DNA of 33,247 nt from an uncultured Lachnospiraceae bacterium (GTDB lineage: Bacteria; Bacillota; Clostridia; Lachnospirales; Lachnospiraceae): positions 1-33,247 of the forward strand of contig CANPTH010000048.1 of assembly GCA_947576945.1 (NCBI GenBank). The letters are read 5' to 3'. The notes under the pieces were generated by a model. It saw nothing but the letters and a program-made list of their open reading frames with translations. It had not been told where the DNA came from and searched no databases. A program made the position numbers and the translations under genes. Positions 19,762-28,380 of this stretch are shown in pieces (positions within the stretch are counted from its first letter, which is position 1; every line of letters starts with the position of its first letter).

Positions 19762-20451
19762 GTGGGGATAGAGAAGCGGATTTTGGTTGTTGAGGATGAT
19801 CGGGCGTTGAATGAGGGGATCGCGTTTGCACTGCGGCGGGAGGGGTATCTGACGAAGAGCGCCTATAGTCTGCGGGAAGCGCGGGGGAAGCTGGAGGAAC
19901 AGATGAACCTGATCCTGTTGGATATCAATCTGCCGGACGGGGACGGCAGAGAGTTCCTTGGGAGTGTGCTGTCCGGGCAGCCGGCGCCGGTGCTTCTGCT
20001 GACGGCCAGGGACACGGAGGAAGATATGCTGCAGGGGTTCCGGGCAGGGTGCGATGATTATATTACGAAGCCCTTTTCCATGCCGGTGCTGCTTATGAAG
20101 ATCGCGGCTGTTTTAAGGCGCAGTGAAGGCGTGTCGCGGCAGATCTATGTGAACGGTGAACTGTTGTATGATTTCGAGAACAAGACATTGACCAGGCGGG
20201 GAGAGCCGGTAGAGCTTACGGCGTTAGAGTGCAGGCTGATGGAGCTTTTTCTCCGCAACAGGGGTATCGTGCTGACGAGAGAGCGGATCCTGGAACGAAT
20301 CTGGGATGCGGATGAGCGGTTTGTGGAGAGCAGGACGCTGAATGTAACGATCCGCAGGCTGCGCATGAAGGTGGAGGAGAATCCGGAGGAGCCGATTTAT
20401 ATCAAAACAGTGTTTGGTTTGGGGTATAAGTGGGAGGACAGACAGAAATGA
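19762..20451 (+). CDS. OmpR-family response regulator
   Basis: A 229-residue regulator starting with GTG. Receiver domain 1-115: acidic pair in VVEDDRAL, phospho-acceptor Asp54 in LLDINLPDGDG, Thr in LLLTARD, Lys in YITKPFS. Winged-helix domain about 130-226: LTALECRLMELFLRN, RERILERIWD, LNVTIRRLRMKVEENP and IKTVFGLGYKW. It follows the permease after 131 bp and overlaps the kinase gene by 4 bp. Within that gap a degenerate pair TTGCGA/TTGTAA (19722 and 19733, 11-bp period) resembles the direct repeat before the ABC genes, but no -10 follows, so autoregulation is only a suggestion. The most likely target is the 16311 box. Confidence 0.92.
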   Translation: MGIEKRILVVEDDRALNEGIAFALRREGYLTKSAYSLREARGKLEEQMNLILLDINLPDGDGREFLGSVLSGQPAPVLLLTARDTEEDMLQGFRAGCDDYITKPFSMPVLLMKIAAVLRRSEGVSRQIYVNGELLYDFENKTLTRRGEPVELTALECRLMELFLRNRGIVLTRERILERIWDADERFVESRTLNVTIRRLRMKVEENPEEPIYIKTVFGLGYKWEDRQK

Positions 20452-21482
20452 ATAAGCGGTATAAGGGTAATGGTACAGACGGTATATGGATAGGCGGTAT
20501 GGGCGTGATGCTCATACTGCTTTTCCTGTTCAGTGAGCTTTCCTGCAGGCGGCCGGCTTACGGCACCTGGCTTATCATCCTGTATGGGGCAGTGAATCTG
20601 GCAGTGTTCGCAGGGGTGTATCTGTTGATCGAGAGGCGGGTGGACGGGAAGCTCTATGCGTTCAGTGAAATGATGGAGGAGCTGATCGATGGCAGAGTTA
20701 CGATTGCCTTTCCGGTGACGGAGGATACGATTCTGTCCAGAATGCAGGGCCAGTTGTTGCGGCTCTATGACATTCTGTGCTCTTATGAGGAGCGGGAGCG
20801 GCAGTTTCGCGGACAGCTTAATGAGAATATCGGGGATCTGGTGCACCAGCTTAACACGCCGATTACTAATATCGGGATGTATGCGGGATTTCTGGGACGG
20901 GATGACCTGACGGCGGATGAGAAGGGAAGATTTCTTGCCTGTCTGGAGGAACAGACGAGAAAGCTTTCCTGGCTGGGGGAGAGCTTTTCCAAGGTGTCGA
21001 GACTGGAGACAGGGATCATTCGTCTGAAACCGGAACGGCAGAGCCTGGAAATGATCCTATTGCAGGCGGTTGGGCAGGTGATGGAGAAGGCGAAAAACAG
21101 GGGGATGGAGATCGATCTGCTTGGTCAGCTGCAGAGTATGGTGACGGTGGATGCGAAGTGGACGGTGGAGGCTGTCTTTAATGTGCTGGACAATGCAGTG
21201 AAATACGGCGATGCGGGCAGCAGGATCGAGATGGAAGTGATGAAGCTGACGAACTATGTGGGCGTAGCTGTGAAAAACAGTGGAATCCGGATTGCACCGG
21301 AGGAATATCACAAGTTATTTAAACGATTTTACAGAGGCAGGGAGGTTGGAGAAAGAGAAGGCGTCGGTCTGGGATTGTATATTACGAGGAAAATTGTAGA
21401 GGAAGAAGGGGGGTACATCAAGGTGGGCAGGACGGCGGATGGGAGAACGGAATTTATGCTGTTGTTTCCGGCTGGGGAATAG
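20448..21482 (+). CDS. Sensor histidine kinase with two TM segments and short sensor loop
   Basis: A 344-residue membrane kinase. Two hydrophobic segments (about 13-31 and 39-62) are joined by only about eight residues, so there is no real extracellular sensor; such kinases usually sense through a partner transporter or inside the membrane. DHp region: phospho-His133 in LVHQLNTPITN, where Gln stands in place of the usual acidic residue after His. ATPase region: N-box NVLDNAVKYGD, G-box GVGLGLYITRKIVEEEGG. ATG 20448 overlaps the regulator stop (ATGA) and has GGGAGGA (20432-20438) 9 nt upstream; the earlier GTG at 20430 lies within the regulator gene. Partner: the adjacent response regulator. 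Confidence 0.92.
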   Translation: MNKRYKGNGTDGIWIGGMGVMLILLFLFSELSCRRPAYGTWLIILYGAVNLAVFAGVYLLIERRVDGKLYAFSEMMEELIDGRVTIAFPVTEDTILSRMQGQLLRLYDILCSYEERERQFRGQLNENIGDLVHQLNTPITNIGMYAGFLGRDDLTADEKGRFLACLEEQTRKLSWLGESFSKVSRLETGIIRLKPERQSLEMILLQAVGQVMEKAKNRGMEIDLLGQLQSMVTVDAKWTVEAVFNVLDNAVKYGDAGSRIEMEVMKLTNYVGVAVKNSGIRIAPEEYHKLFKRFYRGREVGEREGVGLGLYITRKIVEEEGGYIKVGRTADGRTEFMLLFPAGE

Positions 21483-21598
21483 GCGCGGCGGGGAAGGAAT
21501 AATTTGCAGGGGAATTTCGGCTGTGTTACAATTAGCTCAGGAATTGAGTTGTGCTATGCAGGAGAGTGATGGTTGTTATTCGAAAGGAGGACATGACC

Positions 21599-21811
21599 GT
21601 GAAGAATGCGAACAGGATGTACGCTGCAGCAGGGATGGTTTTACCCTGGATTACATTGAGCCTGCTGATCGGAGTTTCCACTTATTATTGTGAGCTTTTA
21701 TGGCTGAGAATAGTCTGTATATTGGTCGCAGTATTGAATGGAAGCGTTATGCTCAGACTGGCAAGGGCGGTTTTCAGGATGAGCAGGGAGAAGGCGGAAG
21801 AGGGTGTCTGA
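21599..21811 (+). CDS. Small membrane protein, unknown function
   Basis: A 70-residue basic protein with two hydrophobic segments (about residues 7-25 and 30-48) and a charged C-terminus (RLARAVFRMSREKAEEGV). A near-perfect AAAGGAGG (21583-21590) lies 8 nt before GTG 21599; the ATG at 21593 would be only 2 nt from it. The frame is not inside another gene. It lies 116 bp after the histidine kinase gene, so it may be an accessory of the two-component/ABC module. I recognise no family. Reality of the gene rests on the ribosome site and the amphipathic layout. Confidence 0.55.
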   Translation: MKNANRMYAAAGMVLPWITLSLLIGVSTYYCELLWLRIVCILVAVLNGSVMLRLARAVFRMSREKAEEGV

Positions 21812-21894
21812 CGGATTCGGCTATGCCGGGCAGGACAGGGACGTTTCCGATTCGGAGTCAAGAAGTCAAAATTGTGTAGTTTTCCGCCAAAATA

Positions 21895-21927
21895 ATGGAA
21901 GTGTTTCCATAAACAGGGATATATAAT
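21895..21927 (+). promoter_or_regulatory. Palindromic operator and -10 of the GH31 gene
   Basis: The 16-bp palindrome ATGGAAGTGTTTCCAT (21895-21910) occupies the -35 region of a -10 TATAAT (21922-21927). There is no consensus -35, so the promoter is either activated or blocked at this palindrome. Predicted start near 21934. The regulator is not encoded nearby in an obvious way. Confidence 0.5.
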
Positions 21928-21937
21928 GTATTTACTA

Positions 21938-21986
21938 TGAAAGTCTTCGACTTTCACAGCATGGATGGCCATGGAGCAGGAATGCT
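21938..21986 (+). other. Hairpins in the 5' leader of the GH31 gene
   Basis: A perfect 8-bp stem TGAAAGTC/GACTTTCA (21938-21945 and 21949-21956) with loop TTC begins about 4 nt after the predicted start. It is followed by CAGCAT...ATGCTG, an inverted repeat about 31 nt long enclosing CATGG/CCATG. A stabilising 5' leader is plausible; no riboswitch class is recognised. Confidence 0.5.
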
Positions 21987-22037
21987 GCAACCTGGATCGG
22001 CGGCCTGTAACGTGGAAATATGACAGGAGGAAAAGAC

Positions 22038-24116
22038 ATGATTCAGAAGTATGTATACGGAAAACCATTTACAACAGAAGCCGTAGTGGAAGAGGTGACG
22101 GTGGGTACAGGTGTACCGGCTTATGGATGTATTGAGGCAGAGCAGGGATTTCGCTTTACCTACAAGATGGAGGAGAATGACATCGTGTATGGCCTTGGGG
22201 AGGCCAACAGAGGGCTGAACAAGCGGGGCTACTGCTATACCAGTGACTGTACGGATGACCCGAACCACACAGAAGACAAGCGTTCCTTATATGGTGCGCA
22301 CAACTTTATCGTCGTGGCTGGCAGGGAGACATTCGGCCTGTTTTTCGATTATCCGTCGACAATCACTTTCGATATCGGATATACGAAGGTGGATACATTA
22401 CAGGTGTCATGTGAAAATGCAGACCTGAATCTGTTTGTGATTGACGGGAATTCTCCCTATGATATTGTGAAGCAGTTCCGCGGCATTATCGGCAGAAGCT
22501 ATATCCCGCCCCGGTATGCTTTCGGTTTCGGGCAGAGCCGCTGGGGATATAAGACGAAGGATGACTTCCGCAGGGTGGCCGAGGGATATCGGGAGAACGG
22601 CGTGCCGCTTGATATGGTTTATATGGATATTGATTATATGCAGAACTTCAAGGATTTTACCCTGAACGAGGAGAATTTCCAGGATTTCCCTGCTTTCGTG
22701 CAGGAGATGAAAGAAAAGAATATCCGTCTGATCCCGATTATCGATGCAGGTGTGAAGGTGGAAAAGGGGTATGACATTTATGAGGAAGGCGTGAAGAACC
22801 GCTACTTCTGCCAGCGTGAAGACGGCAGTGATTTCGTGGCGGCGGTCTGGCCCGGGGATACGCATTTCCCGGATGTGCTCAATGAAGAGGCGCGGAAATG
22901 GTTCGGCGATCAGTATCGTATCCTGACCGATCAGGGTATTGAGGGATTCTGGAATGATATGAATGAGCCGGCGATCTTCTATTCCCAGGAGGGTATGGCA
23001 GAGCTGAAGGATATGCTGAAGGATTTCCTGGAGAATGAGGATGGAAGCGGTATTACTGCCGGGGAGATGGCTGCGGATAACAGAAATAAGGGTGAAGAAA
23101 ACGCTGCAGAAAGCGGTAAGAAACGTTTTACCGGACCGTCCGTATGGCCGCTGATGTGGAAACTTGGCAGTCTGGCCAACAGCAAGGAGGATTACAGACG
23201 TTTCTATCATAACACCAGGGATGGAAGGGTGCGTCATGACAAGGTACATAATCTGTTCGGCTACTATATGACGAGAGCGGCCGGAGAAGCCTTCGAGCGG
23301 ATTGACCCGGACAAAAGATTTCTGATGTTCTCCCGGTCTTCTTATATCGGTATGCACCGTTATGGCGGCATCTGGACCGGCGATAATAAGTCCTGGTGGT
23401 CTCATATTCTGTTGAACCTGAAAATGCTGCCGTCCTTAAATATGTGCGGGTTCCTTTATACAGGGGCGGATTTGGGCGGATTCGGCGCCGATACGACCAG
23501 GGATATGCTGCTGCGCTGGCTGGCGCTGGGCGTATTTACACCGTTGATGCGTAACCATGCGGCACAGGGAACGAGGGAACAGGAATGCTATCAGTTTGAA
23601 AATATAGAGGACTTCCGGCATGTGATCGGTGTGCGGTACCGTCTGATCCCTTATCTGTACAGTGAGTATATGAAGGCAGCATTAAATAATGATTTATATT
23701 TTAAACCACTGGCTTTTGTGTATCCGGAAGATGCCATGGCAGTACAGGTGGAAGATCAGATGATGCTGGGAGATGAGATTATGATTGCTCCGGTCTATAC
23801 CCAGAATGCGAAGGGGCGTTATGTTTATCTGCCGGAAGAGATGAAGTTTGTTAAGTTCCTGCCGGACGGCACGATTTCGGAGGAAGTGCTGGGGAAGGGA
23901 CACCATTATGTAGAGATCGCTTTAAATGAAGTAGCCTTGTTCATCCGCAGTGGCAAGTGCATCCCGCTGACAGATGCGGCAGAATACGTGGAGGCGCTTG
24001 ATCTGGAGCATATGACGATGCTGGGATTTTCAGGGGCAGAATATATGCTGTATGAGGATGACGGTATGAGCAGAAATTATCAGAAGCCGGAGGCGTACAG
24101 GAGACTCTGTATGTAA
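22038..24116 (+). CDS. GH31 alpha-glucosidase
   Basis: A 692-residue cytoplasmic glycosidase without signal peptide, expected to release glucose (or xylose/sulfoquinovose in related subgroups) from alpha-linked oligosaccharides. N-terminal beta domain with YGLGEANRGLNKRG; barrel with FGFGQSRWGY and DMVYMDIDYM; nucleophile Asp307 in GFWNDMNEP; acid/base Asp449 in GIWTGDN. The DIDYM motif and general layout fit alpha-glucosidases/isomaltases. A hydrophilic insert at about 337-366, rich in Glu, Asn and Gly, is unlike the rest and probably a surface loop. ATG 22038 follows AGGAGG (22023-22028) at 9 nt; the in-frame ATG at 22020 precedes the ribosome site. Has its own promoter and terminator. Confidence 0.93.
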   Translation: MIQKYVYGKPFTTEAVVEEVTVGTGVPAYGCIEAEQGFRFTYKMEENDIVYGLGEANRGLNKRGYCYTSDCTDDPNHTEDKRSLYGAHNFIVVAGRETFGLFFDYPSTITFDIGYTKVDTLQVSCENADLNLFVIDGNSPYDIVKQFRGIIGRSYIPPRYAFGFGQSRWGYKTKDDFRRVAEGYRENGVPLDMVYMDIDYMQNFKDFTLNEENFQDFPAFVQEMKEKNIRLIPIIDAGVKVEKGYDIYEEGVKNRYFCQREDGSDFVAAVWPGDTHFPDVLNEEARKWFGDQYRILTDQGIEGFWNDMNEPAIFYSQEGMAELKDMLKDFLENEDGSGITAGEMAADNRNKGEENAAESGKKRFTGPSVWPLMWKLGSLANSKEDYRRFYHNTRDGRVRHDKVHNLFGYYMTRAAGEAFERIDPDKRFLMFSRSSYIGMHRYGGIWTGDNKSWWSHILLNLKMLPSLNMCGFLYTGADLGGFGADTTRDMLLRWLALGVFTPLMRNHAAQGTREQECYQFENIEDFRHVIGVRYRLIPYLYSEYMKAALNNDLYFKPLAFVYPEDAMAVQVEDQMMLGDEIMIAPVYTQNAKGRYVYLPEEMKFVKFLPDGTISEEVLGKGHHYVEIALNEVALFIRSGKCIPLTDAAEYVEALDLEHMTMLGFSGAEYMLYEDDGMSRNYQKPEAYRRLCM

Positions 24117-24146
24117 GAGATCAGGTAATGATATTTTGACAGCGAG

Positions 24147-24190
24147 GGCAGGCATGAGATTTGTTTTGAATCTCGTGCCTGCCTGTTTTA
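24147..24190 (+). terminator. Rho-independent terminator after the GH31 gene
   Basis: A 15-bp stem (24147-24161 with 24169-24183, one G-T pair) and 7-nt loop TGTTTTG is followed by TGTTTTA. Strong. Confidence 0.85.
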
Positions 24191-24243
24191 TGGTAACAGC
24201 AGATCTTCTACGTAAAAGGATTGTGGACGGTTAAGAATAATTG

Positions 24244-24252
24244 TGCTATGCT
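24244..24252 (+). promoter_or_regulatory. Extended -10 promoter of the GH42 gene
   Basis: TGCTATGCT is an extended -10 (TGn plus TATGCT); TTGTGG (24221-24226) lies 20 bp upstream of the hexamer, too far for an ideal -35. Predicted start near 24259. Confidence 0.4.
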
Positions 24253-24290
24253 GGAACAAAATAAGAGATTTCGGGATACAGGAGGAAAGA

Positions 24291-26300
24291 TTGAAAAGTA
24301 TGAAATTATTTAACAGAATTTTGTATGGCGGGGATTATAACCCGAATCAATGGCCCAGAGAGATCTGGCAGGAAGATATGAGGATGTTCAGGCATGCACA
24401 CATTAACAGCGCCACAATAAATGTATTTTCCTGGGCGAAAATACAGCCTTCTGAGGAAGAATATGATTTCTCAGAGCTGGATGATATTATAGATATGCTT
24501 GGTAAAGAGAATTATGATATCGTGCTGGCCACTTCCACCGGAGCGCTTCCGGCATGGATGGCGAAGCGGTATCCCGAGGTGGAACGGACAGATTATCAGG
24601 GAAGGCGCCATAAATTCGGCCACAGACATAACGCCTGCCCGAATTCTCCCGTTTATCAGAAATATTCGGCCAGGCTGGCCGGCAAACTGGCTGAACGGTA
24701 CGGGAGCAACCCGCATATTAAGTGCTGGCATATCAATAATGAGTACGGCGGGGAATGTTATTGCGAGAACTGCGAGAAGGCGTTCCGGGTTTGGCTGAAG
24801 AAGAAATACGGCACGCTGGAAGCATTGAACAGGGCGTGGAATATGGAGTTCTGGGGACATACTGTTTACGATTGGGATGAGATCGTACTGCCCAATGCTC
24901 TGGGTGACGGTATGGAGAATGACCGGACGGCATTTGCCGGTATCTCTCTGGATTACAGGCGGTTTAATTCAGACGGTATGTTAGCCAATTTTATCGGTGA
25001 ACGGGATGCTATCCGGGAGTTTGACCGGGAGACGCCGGTCACGACCAATCTGATGGGTACATTTAAAGGGCTGGATTATTTCAAGTGGGCGAAAGAGATG
25101 GATATTGTCTCATGGGATAATTATCCCAGATATGATACGCCCTGGAGTGAGACGGCCATGTGCCATGACCTGATGAGAGGCCTGAAAGATGCTCCCTTCA
25201 TGTTGATGGAGCAGACGCCCAGCCAGCAAAACTGGCAGGCGTATAATTCTTTGAAAAGGCCGGGACAGATGCGTGCGCAGAGCTATCAGACGATCGCGCA
25301 TGGAGCCAATACGATTCAGTTCTTCCAGCTTCGCAGAAGCGTCGGCGCCTGTGAGAAATTTCACGGCGCAGTGATTGCTCATGCCGGGACAGAAGATACA
25401 CGGGTATTTCGAGAGGTTTCCCAGCTGGGATCCGAATTGGAAAGACTGGGCGACGCGGTACTGGGCAGCCGCAACGAGGCGCAGGTGGGAATTCTGTTTG
25501 ACTGGGACAATTATTGGGCGTTGGAATATACCAGCGGACCGACCATCGATCTGACTTATGTAAAACATATTCATGAGTATTATAAGTATTTCTATGACAG
25601 GAATATTGCCGTAAATATGATTCCCTGTGACGCAGATTTCAGCAGGTATCAGCTGATTGTCGCGCCGGTTCTCTATATGGTGAAGGACGGGGTGGCAGAG
25701 GCATTGGAAGCGTTTGTGGAAAATGGGGGCACTTTTGTGACCACCTATATGAGCGGTATTGTAGGACAGTCGGATAATGTACATCTGGGCGGTTATCCGG
25801 GACCGCTGCGGAAGCTGGCGGGTGTGTGGGCGGAAGAGATTGATGCCCTGGCGCCGGAACAGTACAATGAGGTGGTTATGAATAATGGCGTTGTCTGCCG
25901 ATGCGGCCTTGTGTGCGATCTGATGCATCTGGAAGGGGCCGAAAGCCTGGGTGTATATGGCAGGGACTTCTACCAGGGTATGCCGGCAGTGACCAGAAAC
26001 AAATTCGGAAAAGGGCATGTTTACTATGTAGGCACGCATATGGAAGAACAGGGGCTTTGCGGTATTCTGGAACAGGCGGTGGCGGATGCGGAAGTGAAGA
26101 GCATAGCTGCAAACGGAGACGGTCTGGAGATTGTCTGCCGGACTACGGGAGAAGACAGAATCTATTTTGTCATGAACTTTACCGATCAGGAGAAGCAGAT
26201 GCCGACGGCCTTTCTGGGGAAGAAGGATCTGTTGTCAGACAGGATCGTGACAGCGGAAACCGTCTTGAAGAAGTATGATGTGTATATCATCAAAGAATAA
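24291..26300 (+). CDS. GH42 beta-galactosidase
   Basis: A 669-residue cytoplasmic enzyme hydrolysing beta-galactosides from oligosaccharides. The N-terminal LYGGDYNPNQWP opens the GH42 barrel; acid/base Glu151 in HINNEYGG; nucleophile Glu307 in FMLMEQTPS; cysteines in GECYCENCEKAF plus an upstream Cys in NACPNSP form the zinc site known in many GH42 enzymes. A trimerisation-type domain (about 400-600) and a C-terminal beta domain follow. The start is uncertain: GGAGG (24281-24285) is 5 nt from TTG 24291, while ATG 24300 is 14 nt away. TTG is preferred. It follows a GH31 gene but has separate signals, so the two are probably regulated independently. Confidence 0.92.
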   Translation: MKSMKLFNRILYGGDYNPNQWPREIWQEDMRMFRHAHINSATINVFSWAKIQPSEEEYDFSELDDIIDMLGKENYDIVLATSTGALPAWMAKRYPEVERTDYQGRRHKFGHRHNACPNSPVYQKYSARLAGKLAERYGSNPHIKCWHINNEYGGECYCENCEKAFRVWLKKKYGTLEALNRAWNMEFWGHTVYDWDEIVLPNALGDGMENDRTAFAGISLDYRRFNSDGMLANFIGERDAIREFDRETPVTTNLMGTFKGLDYFKWAKEMDIVSWDNYPRYDTPWSETAMCHDLMRGLKDAPFMLMEQTPSQQNWQAYNSLKRPGQMRAQSYQTIAHGANTIQFFQLRRSVGACEKFHGAVIAHAGTEDTRVFREVSQLGSELERLGDAVLGSRNEAQVGILFDWDNYWALEYTSGPTIDLTYVKHIHEYYKYFYDRNIAVNMIPCDADFSRYQLIVAPVLYMVKDGVAEALEAFVENGGTFVTTYMSGIVGQSDNVHLGGYPGPLRKLAGVWAEEIDALAPEQYNEVVMNNGVVCRCGLVCDLMHLEGAESLGVYGRDFYQGMPAVTRNKFGKGHVYYVGTHMEEQGLCGILEQAVADAEVKSIAANGDGLEIVCRTTGEDRIYFVMNFTDQEKQMPTAFLGKKDLLSDRIVTAETVLKKYDVYIIKE

Positions 26301-26318
26301 TATTAAGAAGGAAGTAGA

Positions 26319-26356
26319 AGTTACAGATTAAAAGTTATAGATTAAAAGTCACAGAT
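26319..26356 (+). repeat. Triple 14-bp direct repeat
   Basis: AGTTACAGATTAAA, AGTTATAGATTAAA and AGTCACAGAT follow each other at 26319, 26333 and 26347 with period 14. The third copy forms the left arm of the terminator at 26344-26382. Confidence 0.7.
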
Positions 26357-26382
26357 GCATGAATAGCAGCTGTGACTTTTTT
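26344..26382. terminator. Bidirectional terminator between GH42 and the - strand MATE gene
   Basis: An 11-bp stem AAAAGTCACAG (26344-26354)/CTGTGACTTTT (26370-26380) with a 15-nt loop, T-rich on the + strand and A-rich on the left side, so it can end both convergent transcripts. Confidence 0.85.
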
Positions 26383-26427
26383 GGGCAGTGGAGAGTGAAA
26401 TTGCCCGCATATACGAGGTTGATTCTG

Positions 26428-27753
26428 TCAATAATGATATTTCTTCCGCTTGAATATCAGAAACAGGACAGCAACTATAACGGCTGCTGTTTCTGCTGTC
26501 GTAATAGAGATCCAGATGCCGTCCAGGCCCAGGAACAGGGGCAGGAGCAGTACGGCCAGGATCTGGAAAACCAGCGTCCGCAGGAAAGAAATCAGGGCGG
26601 AAGTAAGGCCGTCTCCCAGGGCGGTAAAAAAGGCGGAGCCGAAGATGGCGAATCCTGCAAACAGGAACGAAAAGGAGAAGAGGAAGAAGCCCCGCAGTGT
26701 CATTTCCAGAAGCGTCTGATCATATCCTACAAATAACAGGGAGAGTGGTTTTGCCAATGCTTGTGACGCCAGGAACATAAGGAGGGAGAATACACCTGTT
26801 ATCATAAAGCTTTTCTTTAACAATCCGCTCAGTTCGTTATAATTGCCCGCACCGCTGTGGTAGCCGACCACCGGGGATACCCCCACAGAGAAGCCGATAA
26901 AGGCGGCCAGAAAGATCAGATTGACATACATAAGCACACCGTATGCGGCAACGCCGTCCTCCCCCGCATATTGTAATAACTGAATATTGTACAGCATGCT
27001 GACAATGGAGGTAGAGATATTGCTCATCAGCTCCGAGGAGCCGTTGACACACACCTTCATAAGCGCTGCACCGTCAAATTTTGCCTTTGTCAGCCGCAGC
27101 AGGCTGGTGTTGGGCCGGGCGAAATAGAGAAGGGGAAGCAGGCCGCCGACACATTGACCGATGGCTGTAGCCGCCGCCGCACCCTGCAGACCCCAGTGGA
27201 ATACGATGATAAAAAGAGCATCCAGAAGGGCATTGGTCAGTCCCGCAGCTACCGTAACGTAGAGACCCAGCTTCGGTTTTTCTGCCGTGGCGAACAGACA
27301 CTGAAATTCATATTGCAGAATATAGGCGGAAACCGCCGGAAGAATGATCTTTCCATAAGTGATACAGTCCTCCAGCATCTGTCCTCTGGCGCCAAGTAAG
27401 GACAGAAGAGGGCGCAAAAATAACAACCCTGCTCCCGTCAAAACAATACCGCATGCTATGGAGACATAGATCAGCATGGAAAAAAGCTGGTTCGCCTTTT
27501 CCTTATGGCCCGCACCCATTGTGATGGCGATCAAAGCGCCGCCGCCGGTGCCGAACATGAAGCCCACACAGCCCAGGATGATCAGCACGGGCATAATAAA
27601 GTTGACGGCTGTGAAGGCTGTTTTTCCTACAAAATTAGAGACGAAAAATCCATCAACGACACCGTAGATGGAGGTAAAGATCAACATGATAATGGATGGG
27701 GTCGTAAAACGTAACAGGCGTTTACAGTCAAAATGGTCTGATAATTGTATCAT
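26428..27753 (-). CDS. MATE-family efflux transporter (operon with marR)
   Basis: A 441-residue protein with about 12 hydrophobic segments, exporting drugs or toxic cations in exchange for sodium or protons. MATE features: N-terminal FTTPSIIMLIFTSIYGVVDGFFVS, GTGGGALIAITMGAG near residue 70, a central repeat in the second half (MYVNLIFLAAFIGFSVGVSPVVGYHSGAG) and a charged C-terminus. CTCCTT on the + strand at 27765-27770 is its ribosome site (AAGGAG), 11 nt before the start. It follows the marR gene by 59 bp on the same strand, so MarR most likely controls it. Substrate unknown. Confidence 0.92.
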   Translation of the reverse strand: MIQLSDHFDCKRLLRFTTPSIIMLIFTSIYGVVDGFFVSNFVGKTAFTAVNFIMPVLIILGCVGFMFGTGGGALIAITMGAGHKEKANQLFSMLIYVSIACGIVLTGAGLLFLRPLLSLLGARGQMLEDCITYGKIILPAVSAYILQYEFQCLFATAEKPKLGLYVTVAAGLTNALLDALFIIVFHWGLQGAAAATAIGQCVGGLLPLLYFARPNTSLLRLTKAKFDGAALMKVCVNGSSELMSNISTSIVSMLYNIQLLQYAGEDGVAAYGVLMYVNLIFLAAFIGFSVGVSPVVGYHSGAGNYNELSGLLKKSFMITGVFSLLMFLASQALAKPLSLLFVGYDQTLLEMTLRGFFLFSFSFLFAGFAIFGSAFFTALGDGLTSALISFLRTLVFQILAVLLLPLFLGLDGIWISITTAETAAVIVAVLFLIFKRKKYHY

Positions 27754-27812
27754 AGGTTCAGGCGCTCCTTTCAGGGTTTTTAGCGTTGCTTTGTATTTCT
27801 GCGGACAGCAGG

Positions 27813-28259
27813 TTATCTGTCCGCCGGTTTGCCGGCATGATTGCGCAGGTCACGCAGATAGGCTTCCGTCAGTTCGATGTATCTCTCCACATCTTCCGGT
27901 GGCCAGGAGGCGAAGATCTCGTTTTCCATCGCCAGAATCTGGCCTGCTGTCTGCGTTGCCATGTGCTTTCCGGTGTCTGTCAGGCACACATTTTTATTCT
28001 TGGGGCCAAGCGGTTCCAGATAGATAAAACCTTCCTTCTCCAGCTTACGCAGGGCGGAATTGATCGTTTGCTTACTGAGGCCGGTAAGACGGCAGATCCT
28101 CTGTAACGGACAGTCGGCTCCGTTGTCGCAGATGGTATAGAGGATGCGCATCACACTGTCTGACAGACCTAAATTGGTGGATATTTCGTGGTAGACAGCG
28201 TCGATTTCTCCGACCAGATAGTTATAGCGTTTCAGTTTTTGGGAAAGGTTGTCGGACAT
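27813..28259 (-). CDS. MarR-family transcriptional regulator
   Basis: A 148-residue winged-helix repressor. The HTH lies about residues 45-105: DSVMRILYTICDNG, LQRICRLTGLSKQTINSALRKLEKEGFI, and wing EPLGPKNKNVCLTDTGK. Start chosen at 28259 because AAGGAG is 8 nt upstream; the frame is open to 28328 but that would include the promoter region. It is the first gene of a marR-MATE operon. The palindromes at 28326-28380 sit inside and after its own promoter, which is the standard autorepression plan for MarR proteins that respond to phenolic or antimicrobial ligands. Confidence 0.92.
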   Translation of the reverse strand: MSDNLSQKLKRYNYLVGEIDAVYHEISTNLGLSDSVMRILYTICDNGADCPLQRICRLTGLSKQTINSALRKLEKEGFIYLEPLGPKNKNVCLTDTGKHMATQTAGQILAMENEIFASWPPEDVERYIELTEAYLRDLRNHAGKPADR

Positions 28260-28325
28260 GGTCATTCTCCTTGTACATGAAAATTTATCCTGCGTATAAG
28301 GCTGCAGCAGGTATTGTGGATTATA

Positions 28326-28380
28326 CAATAGTACGAAATCATACTATGAAAAAGCATTATAGTATGATTTCGTACTATTG
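28326..28380. promoter_or_regulatory. Two inverted MarR operators forming a perfect 22-bp inverted repeat
   Basis: The 22 bases at 28326-28347 are exactly reverse-complementary to 28359-28380, with an 11-bp spacer. Each arm holds an inner imperfect palindrome beginning AGTA and ending TACT, so there are probably two dimer sites 33 bp apart. The right arm fills the -10/-35 spacer of the marR promoter; the left arm lies after its start site. Confidence 0.8.

Noticed and set aside
22407..23405. 332-codon open frame on the - strand inside the GH31 gene
   Set aside because: Antisense shadow with no recognisable motif.
26359..26736. + strand frame of 125 codons after the GH42 gene
   Set aside because: It runs through the terminator and antisense to the MATE gene; Gln/Glu/Lys-rich shadow.
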